From Lutraria lutraria (Eukaryota; Mollusca; Bivalvia; Venerida; Mactridae), in NCBI GenBank assembly GCA_964023205.1, contig OZ026845.1, positions 1,064,001 to 1,128,000 on the forward strand: 64,000 nucleotides of DNA. Direction: 5' to 3'. A model generated the notes under the pieces. It saw only the letters and a list, made by a program, of their open reading frames with translations. It was not told where the DNA came from and searched no databases. Positions 55,826 to 64,000 of the stretch are shown piece by piece (the stretch's first letter is position 1; each line of letters begins with the position of its first letter). A program made the position numbers and the translations under genes.

Positions 55826-57548
55826 TCGAAACGTTCAAATATTGGATCATTTTATTGAGCTCGTTAGACTCATGCACAATCTTGTCAGAGCAGATCGTGA
55901 AGGTAAACTGCTACTTCATTTGTGAACGGTTCAAGTCTATATTGTCGTATTTGCCGTCTTAGATCTACTTTCGATGGTGCCCTGTATACTTTGATAGATA
56001 TGTAAGGTGTCTTCCATAATTTCTGCAATGGAAATTGCGTTCGTTGTCAAATGTAAGGTTGTATGTGCAGATAAAACATCAACTCAGAACAAGTCAGAAA
56101 AAGTAGCAGTGGTATCAAAGGAACAACTAGAAAGGAAAATTCATCACGAAAAGAGAAATTATTTACCATGAAATGCTAGCCGATTGCAATTTTCACCGAG
56201 CCATTAACGAAACAAAACCGTTCCTGCATGAGCTAATAATTCACAATATCACAATGGGTTCATAATGAGTTGACAATATCTGAGACTGATGTTGGAGAGA
56301 AGAATATTTCGTATATGATTGAATACATCCAACTTCATGAAAATCCATTGAATGTCCATCATAACATCGAATTGCGGTTACATAACATTGTTACACACAA
56401 GAAGGCATGACTGATGGAATTTGATAGAACTTAATGAAAATTTAAAAAAGGCTTTGGAACCTAACATTTCATTCAGACATGAACTATCAATTCAGAAACA
56501 AAATTCACTACGACTCAAAGAACCAATTTTTATAAATAATATGATAACATTCAAATCAAACGACACAGACACAAATTCAAAGGTAACATCAAACATTCAT
56601 TTGCAAATCGTATAATGTTCGGCCATACAGATTATATTGCAATAAATGATAAGTTCAGATTACAAATTTATTCATTTTGAACAAATTCAAATTTTCTATG
56701 CATACTTCAATTAATAATAACCCTGCATTTAGGAGAAATATGACGTCCATCAATTCAAAACATTGATTATAATACCAAATGTTCGTACGTTGTTGAATAT
56801 TTAACCATATAGTTTTATGGGGTTTTATTACTAACGCATTATATAAATGTTAATTCGTTATTTTTTGCTGCTTTACAAAAAAGTAGGATGTTTGCCAGGA
56901 TTAGTTATATGAGTCATACTGCGAACTGTTGACTGGTTTGATTATTGACTGCCTCGATATCGAGTGTTTCCGTAATGAACGTTTAGTAACATCAGTACTT
57001 TTCGATTGCAGTTGGGGGTTATAGTACGACAGTGTCTTTTAGCACTGCAAGAGTTTATATGATTCTGATTTCTGCAAGCGTTTATATGATTCTTATGTAA
57101 ACAAACCAGAATTCGGTGATTTTGTAGAAAATGTCAAATCCAAATTGTTTCCAAGATTTTTCAGACGAAAAACGGCCTCGGGACGACAGTTCAAAAGTTA
57201 ACCCTTTACCTCGGGACCACAGTTTTGACTGTTCCATAAATCTAACGTATTTCGAAAGATGACAAAATATATATACAATATTGATTATTTAGTCGATTAA
57301 TGTACAATACTGATGATATGAATATTATGATACTATAATATTAGTTATTGTTACATATGCATGTGATACCCTTTTTGATTGCTTAATTGTATTGTCAGCC
57401 ACATTATTCAACATGTACAATGTATACATATATTTTTATGCTATGCATACTATTTGACATTTATGTAAACTGAAAAATGTACGGTTGTTGTTAAAAAAGA
57501 GCTTATATTTTATAATATAACACAATGATTGCCAAAGGTCTGATGTAG
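55826..57548. other. Intronic DNA without recognised features
   Basis: Short ORFs only (for example 56421-56615), without homology that I can see. Confidence 0.4.
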
Positions 57549-57929
57549 ATGCAAAATATGTTTTCAAATATCAACAGTTTCAAGTGTATCTATGTTAATC
57601 TAGCTCATACAGTTAATGTCGACAATTATAAAACACTTAGAACTCACCACGATAGCAGAAGAAACAGACCGGCTTACACTTTGTATAAAGTATCCAGTGA
57701 CGAAGTCTTCATCAGCAAAAACAACCGACTCATTCCTATCCAAAGTAGATCAAGACACATTGCAAGTAACTCCTTCCAGATCCCATACTCTGCTATTACC
57801 TTCCGACGACAGTCCTTCTTTCCAAGAACGATTAAGGAGTTGTACAATCTACCACCTGATATAACATCAGGAGAGTCAGTGGAGTCAGTCAAGGCCCAAC
57901 TAGCCAAACATTTTGTCCAAAGCCATTAA
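57549..57929 (+). pseudogene. LINE ORF2 C-terminal remnant
   Basis: The end of this frame, RRQSFFPRTIKELYNLPPDI...SVESVKAQL, matches the usual C terminus of CR1/jockey-like LINE ORF2 proteins (SFFPRT-x-WN-LP, then SV..FK..L). No RT core lies upstream, so it is a short 3' fragment within the intron. Confidence 0.6.
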
Positions 57930-58679
57930 ACCTCTTTTATTTTTAACAGTTCACTGTATACAAATGTATACTTCTCACTTTGTTTTTCAATTTTCTCTCT
58001 TTTGCGCACCCACTGGCAAAAATACTTAGAGTGTAAGTGCAGTTCGGGAAGTAGAACTGTTCTATGAAAATCTGCCGTTTTAATAGCTTTGAAAAAAAAA
58101 ATAGTGTTGTCGGATTTTAGCAAATTGTGACGTTCAATAAAAGTTATTTCATATCCCTGAATTAAGACTTTGCTAAATGTTCCACTTGCTTTGCTTGTAA
58201 TGCAAATACAAGGACTTATATTAATCCATGTGTATATAAGTCCTTGGCAAATGTAATGGCAAACAGTAATGAACTATGGCATTTCCCTTAACTAGGTAGT
58301 CCCCCTGGGGTCGTCGTACTTGAGGTCACTGCGCATGCGCTATATTTATTTTCTATTTCCGGGTGCTATCTCTATAGTCTTTAAACTGAACTATTGACAT
58401 GGACATTCAATACTGGTACGTCAACCTGATAGTATTGAGTCAATTATTCAGCTTTTCAAATGTAATATATATCATAAAGCCACTAAGGTATTGCATGCAT
58501 ATGATTTGATCACCTTTGCAAGTATGTAAAACGTCTACATTTAACGTCCCGGCAATTTCACAGTCGTCCTGCATTATCATGAATTTCAGTGCAAACGTCC
58601 CGGAAGTAGAATTATTCACTATCAGGGGAAATCACCGTTGATTTACTAATGGAAGAAACCTAGTTATAGGAAAGGTCCA
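57930..58679. other. Intronic DNA
   Basis: No gene or element that I can support. Confidence 0.35.
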
Positions 58680-59600
58680 TAGAAAACCAATTAATATAGT
58701 TAATCAGTTTCTCTTTATAATAAAAACGCTGCTACGGAAACCACTACAAAAACTAGAGGTCAACAAAATTTGTAAACATAGTTTAGCCGTATGAGAAAAA
58801 CAAAACGAAATACACATAACTTAGTAACATCCGTACTTTTAGAACACAAATCATACACTATGTCAAGAGACAAATTAATAACACTTACCCTACCCATAAT
58901 GAAGCTTTTAGGATTGTTAATGGCAGTTTCAGATTTAACATTTGAAATTTTTAATAATGACATTGATTTCAATTAAATGTTTTAAACTTAGACCTAAAAT
59001 AATCGACCTAGCTGGTCACCAGGTGTTTTTGGTTTGCAGTTTGCCATTTTGTTGCCACGACAACCGAACCATTTAATAGCAAAGCAAGAATGCAAAGATC
59101 CAGCTGACCTTTGCAATCAAATATCACACCAGTATTGCCACAAGTGGAATGTCTATTGGCAGTTCAGTGTCTCAATAATCATATATCCTTTCACTAGAAA
59201 CTGTGATATAATGTACATTTACAACACCCACTTTGAAAATATCCATGTGACTCCATAATAGTATGACCGTGATGCCAATAATAATGGTACAATTGGCGGA
59301 ATGCTGTTCATAACTATATACTGAATTGTAAAAAAGGCAATTTTCTCACCCATGCCTGGACTAATAGGTGTACGTTTCAGTCCCATGGAGTAATTTTGCT
59401 ATTTTTTCATGCATTTAAGATGTCTTTAAAATCCTGAAAATGTATAATAAATTGTTACATCATTTTTGGTGTAATACATACGAAAATCAACTTATTTTAT
59501 CCACTAAAATGAAAATAGGTCATTTTTCTATTATTTGGCGGGCATCTTGGTGGCCATCTTTGATCGATCAAAACTTATCATGATTTCGCATGTCTTCGCA
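58680..59600. repeat. Inverted repeat arm 2 (intron)
   Basis: Partner of 54826-55825, in opposite orientation about 2.9 kb away. Both look like copies of one dispersed element. Confidence 0.7.
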
Positions 59601-60125
59601 AATATTTTTGAAAACTTCCAATTTGCAGGTTACCAAAATGAAATATAAGATGTGTGTCTGAATCGGAGATTGAGCGTTTAAATCAAGAAGCATGAGATGA
59701 TTGTTGAAATCTTTAAGGCATGTATAGACAATACATTATGCCACATTTAATCACTGTGACGTGTTTGCATAACACGTTAATAATCCAATTATCATATTTC
59801 TTTCAAATCAGGTAATTGTCGAACAATAGAATCTACGGTTTGAAGAGTTAAGTTAAGGTCTAACATGTTTTACATACACACATAAATCGTCATACCTGAA
59901 GAATATGGTGTTTGATATAATTATAATGATGATGTATTTAAAGTTTTGGAAAAAATCGAAGCAGTTTAATTGATATTTGCTGTCAACAACACGATTTTTT
60001 CTTGAACTTTTATGGCATACTTCATGAATAGTTCACGAAGTAAGAATAACTATTTGACAGGAAATAATCAGACAAACTAGATTGTTTACCTCATTTCAAT
60101 TTCAAAGCCATATTTACCCTCAAAG

Positions 60126-60205
60126 AATGCGTCCGGGAAGTATCGGCTGATGCGGATAATATCCAAAAGATTAACATCAAAGGATCGGCCTTCATATTGC
60201 TTAAG
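60126..60205 (+). CDS. ApeC-LDLa gene, third ApeC exon
   Basis: Acceptor ctcaaag and donor GTATGT bound 80 bp, phase 1 in and phase 0 out. The product is CVREVSADADNIQKINIKGS then AFILLK, which fits the ApeC stretch ending in FYLL. The phase change from 1 to 0 is exactly what the next exon needs. Confidence 0.55.
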
Positions 60206-60439
60206 GTATGTTCTTGTCCTATACGTTTCAAGGTGCTCATACAAGTGTGCTCTTGTTAATAAGTGTATACAATTATCATTATTAATTCAATTATGTAATA
60301 AATAATCACTCGTATGGTGTACATTGTATTTAAACTTGTAGCACAAACATTACATATATGTCATATATGTCCGTAATAAAACCTTGAACATAACTATAAG
60401 TAGGTCGGGTAACCAGAAACAAAATAATACGCCTTATTA

Positions 60440-61360
60440 ACGTATCGGGATTGGCAAAAACCGCTAAATTAACGTAAAATAATAGTTTACGTTATTTACA
60501 AAGGTTAAATATCATACTTTAATACCAAGCAACGAAAAATTCTAACCGAACGCTCAAAAATGGTGTTTTATTGCGATAAATACTGCACCCCTTTATCGAC
60601 TTTTCCTTATCAGTAAAACATCTCTAACGTAATGTACATTGTATTGGTACGATATGATACTATTAATTCATTAATGACAAATATTTGTTATAAAATCTCT
60701 TACTAGACATCAAAACAGGGAGTGTTTCAATTATTGAACCGTAAACATTAGCGATTTTGATTGGCTATCAAAATTGAAAGGGGTGCGTCAAATTCGTTGA
60801 TTTCATGAGACCATAATGATCCGACACTTTAATTGTTAATTGCTCAGCTTAAAAAAACACAGTAGGTGTCATGTTCGAATTAACATTGCCGTCTTATCTG
60901 ATGACGGATTTCAAAGCGGTTTTCGGTATTTTGAAGCGAAAATGTTAATCTAAGGAATCAGAATTTTGATACTTGTTTTCATTATTTATCTATGGCGTAT
61001 TACGTAATAAACAGCGGGGTTTTGTGTACGGAATTTCTTTAAAGTCAAGTATCTAACGAACCGAGGACATTATCAAAAACCTGAGGCACGGTTCCAAGTA
61101 ATATACATTTATAGTAATTTTAAGGCTATTTGTTGTAATATATTCCTATAAACAGAGTAGTTATCGTTGTTCAAAAAATTGTAAATTACGTGTGATATTG
61201 GTTTATAGAAGACCTATCAAATGTAATATTTGTTTCAAATCACTTGCAATGCACTTTATACAGTGGGTTTATTTTAGTATATAATTATTGTTTAGTTTTT
61301 AAATCTATAAATTGGCGAAACTTGATTTGACCTGACATCCAAGCCCTTTACATTAACTGA
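60440..61360 (-). repeat. Dispersed host repeat, copy B (uninterrupted, empty site)
   Basis: The reverse complement aligns with 7930-9075 and then 26925-27090. At the Polinton insertion point it reads gagatgttttactgataagg, with one copy of the GATxTT target. It lies in an intron of the ApeC-LDLa gene. Confidence 0.8.
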
Positions 61361-61398
61361 TTCCATAATCATATATTACCTAACTATTATTTTTTCAG

Positions 61399-61537
61399 CA
61401 TGAGGATCACCCATGTCCTGTATTTGACTGGTACAATGTATGGCCAGAGAGTATATCATTAGTTCCCGCTGAGAAGGCATCTTCAAATATATCAAACATT
61501 TTTCAGTTCTGTTTCTATCAACCGGAAGCATGGAACG
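61399..61537 (+). CDS. ApeC-LDLa gene, fourth ApeC exon
   Basis: Acceptor tttttcag and donor g|gtaata bound 139 bp, phase 0 in and phase 1 out. It encodes HEDHPCPVFDWYNVWPESIS and ...IFQFCFYQPEAWN, the end of an ApeC-like domain (CP.V followed by a final FCFY strand). Confidence 0.6.
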
Positions 61538-61894
61538 GTAATAGACATCATTGCTAAAAATCATATAATGGTGTACATACTTTATCACAACCGAGACTAT
61601 TATTGGCCTACTTTGTTACATTCCTGTCTGTTCCTTTGATGTCTTTGTTACTTTTCGCTACCTGTAAGTTGTCTGCTGCCATTTTTTATTCCTTGACCCG
61701 GCATTGTTTTGCTCCTTTCTACTCCTTAGTCTGTCTTAGATGCACTCTTCTTCATTCCCATTAAGGTGGCACTACATTCCTTTACCAATACTGCCTCTCT
61801 AACACGCATGTACGTTAGTTATTAACTCTGTGTTATTTTCTTTTCCATTCGACGTCTTTTCTACAATACCCGATCCTAATTCTTGGCTCGGTTA

Positions 61895-62735
61895 CATTCC
61901 TCTTCATTGCTTACCATGTTCTTTATACACTGCTCTTCAATACATTCCATGCCTTTTTTTACACACCTCTTTAATGCCTCCAATGCTCTTCATTGCCTGT
62001 CATGTCCATTTTACACTCTTCTTCAATGCATAGCAAGCCCTTTATACACTCTTCTTCATGCGTACCATGTCCTTTATACACTCTTGTTCATGCGTGCCAT
62101 GTCCTTTTTACACTCCTCTTCAATGTGTACCATGCCCTTTTTACACTTCTCTTCAATGCGTACCATTTCCTTTTTACACTTCTCTTCAAAGTGTACCATG
62201 CCCTATTTACACTCCTCTTCAATGTGTTCTATGCCATTTCTACACTCCTCTTCAATGCATATCATGCCCATTCTACATTCCTCTTAAATGCATACCATAC
62301 CCTTTTTAAACTCATCTTCAATGTGTAACATGCCCTTTTTACACACCTCTTCAATGCGTTTCATGTCCTTCTTGCACTCCTCTTCAATGTGTAACATGCC
62401 GTTTTTAAACTCCTCTTCAATGTATACAATGCCCTTTTTATACTCCTCTTCAATGTATACCATGTCCTTTTTACACTCCTCTTCAATGTATACGATTTCC
62501 TTTATACACTCCACTTCAATGTATACCATGCCCTTTTTACAGTCCTCTTCAATGTCTGTCATGTCCTTTCTACACTCCTCTTCAATGTGTAACATGCCGT
62601 TTTTAAACTCCTCTTCAATGCGTTCCATTGCTTTTTTACACTCCTCTTCAATGTGTACCATGCCCTTTTTACACTCCTTTTCAATGTGTACCATGCCCTT
62701 TTTACACTCCTCTTCAATGTATACCAAGCTGTTTT
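61895..62735. repeat. 33-bp minisatellite, about 25 copies
   Basis: Units of tttttacactcctcttcaat gtgtaccatgccc. The minus strand reads as an 11-residue repeat (EECKKGMVHIE type) over 62284-62727. It lies in the intron before the LDLa exon. Confidence 0.9.
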
Positions 62736-63898
62736 TGTGATATGTATGAGAGACAATCGGTACATAATATGACTTGTCCGATGGTTCAAGAGCTACTGAT
62801 ATTGAAAGTTAATGATGTAATACCAGCAGCCTTACTCAGGTTTTGCATAGCATTTTAAACGATTTAAAGTGTATTTTATGAAAATAAAATCGTAAGCTAA
62901 CAGATATAAAGATTCGCAAGGCGCAGTTTTCGTGAATTGACCACGTCATGCGTTAGTGGAAAGAAAGATATGAGAGTCATTTTAGACTTGTTAAAAAATA
63001 CGACATTTCTTTTATATTAAACCGTAACAGTGCAAGAACAAATTAAGCATCGCCTGACAGATTATCGTCTAATATGAAAATATATACTAGGCAGAATGAA
63101 AACTGTTCCACAGAATTCTTTTTCAAACTGCGTGATAACAGAAACATTTTAAGCGTAAAATGGGGCCACCGATTTCGTTTTATTGAGTTATCTGCCCTCG
63201 AATTTGATTTTTTTGCTTATTTTAGGTAATTTCAAGGGCTGATTATTTATACATAAATCTCAAATACCGTATTTTTATTTTGGTTTATGTTTGTCGTTTT
63301 ATTCTTGGACACAATGCAAAATTCCATGCTAATCCATTAAATGTTTAATACCTTTTTCAGTTGAAGGTAAAGAAAAAATAAATAGACAAACCGCTCTTTA
63401 CCAATATTTGAAATTTTGCTCGATGTCATGAAAAGAAGTCGGCTATGTCAAAAGGAAAATAAATAAGGCCTTGGTTTCATCTGCCCATAAAATGACCTAA
63501 AATAAGCAAACAATTTAAATTCAAGGACAGATTACTCAATAGAGGCCACATTTTGTCACTCCCAAGGATGACCTTTGTTCACAGATTTGACTGAATGTAA
63601 CCATAAATAAGTACATGTTTGGTTGAGGCAATTCATGAATTACAGATTTATGAGTATCAGAAAGCGGTAGTAATTTTGGTCATCGTTTTTCCTTTTCAAT
63701 TTTTAATAACATTCAATCAGAGTTTACATATTCGTATTAGTGCGTTTAGTGATAAAACGAACTCATTTCCTTTTATATTGCAACGCATTTGATTAACATA
63801 TAACAATACATAGTACTACGCTATTCTGGGTGTAACAGATTCTATGTACCTTTTGGCTTTCCGCTAACCATAAAATGTATGTACATTTGATTTCGTAG
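62736..63898. other. Intronic DNA
   Basis: No supported feature. A long polypyrimidine-AG (tttcgtag) ends it. Confidence 0.4.
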
Positions 63899-64000
63899 AG
63901 CTTTCACAATGTGAGGACGGTGGATTTAAATGTGATAATGGCGAATGTATGCCATTAGACTATAGATGTGGCAAAAAGATAGATTGTGACGATGGATCAG
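63899..64000 (+). CDS. ApeC-LDLa gene, LDL-receptor class A exon (runs off window)
   Basis: After the acceptor tttcgtag (phase 1) the frame reads CEDGGFKC, DNGECMPLDYRCGKKIDC and DDGS. This is the class A module with its six-Cys order and the acidic Ca2+-binding end. It is truncated by the window edge. Together with the ApeC exons it suggests a secreted or membrane recognition protein. Confidence 0.88.

Noticed and set aside
500..62735. Tandem arrays as possible CRISPR
   Set aside because: Units are contiguous, without unique spacers of constant length, and the genome is animal.

Overview
The window is AT-rich animal nuclear DNA. It is dense in decayed non-LTR retrotransposons, MITEs, SINE-like pieces and minisatellites. 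The host gene at the right end is split into exons that join in phase; together they encode an ApeC (apextrin C-terminal)-like domain followed by an LDL-receptor class A repeat. ApeC proteins are typical of marine invertebrates, and a mollusc, probably a bivalve, is my best guess. The species cannot be fixed from sequence alone.

Layout. 1-7.9 kb: a small unknown ORF, short repeats, and a LINE (LINE-B, 1991-5039) nested inside another (LINE-A) with a visible target-site duplication. 7.9-9.1 kb: a dispersed repeat. 9076-26918: a Polinton/Maverick (adintovirus-like) element of 17.8 kb, with inverted terminal repeats of 338 and 306 bp and a perfect 6-bp target-site duplication (GATATT). A second copy of the interrupted host repeat at about 60.4-61.4 kb, inverted, serves as an empty site. 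27-48 kb: intergenic DNA with LINE copies at 31.0-32.5, 32.7-36.8 and 36.8-39.8 kb, a MITE and SINE-like pieces. 48.3-64 kb: exons of the ApeC-LDLa gene, whose introns hold a 27-bp minisatellite (1.5 kb), a 33-bp minisatellite, inverted repeats and a LINE remnant.

The Polinton carries the usual replication and virion set on the plus strand: protein-primed-type DNA polymerase B, packaging ATPase, integrase with chromodomain, penton, pVI/pX-like basic protein, double jelly-roll capsid protein and adenain-type protease. It also carries small conserved unknown proteins. Accessory genes lie near both ends: a Tyr/Gln repeat protein, a coiled-coil protein, a protein starting MGNC with internal repeats, a two-zinc-knuckle protein, and two short genes at the right end. 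The copy is decaying. PolB has two in-frame TAA codons, the 20.2-kb gene has one, and the capsid gene is split by a frame change.

The most striking observation is that four accessory transcription units end in histone-mRNA-type 3' stem-loops (GGCCCT-TTTC-AGGGCC with ACCA flanks). Three of the four have tandem stem-loops followed at the normal distance by a purine-rich U7-type downstream element. One pair differs by a compensatory base-pair change. Two of these genes share a divergent promoter with four evenly spaced CCAAT boxes, a histone-like arrangement. The polymerase/capsid block lacks these stem-loops and has TATA boxes and AATAAA-type signals instead. This suggests that a mobile element has borrowed replication-dependent histone 3'-end processing for one class of its genes.
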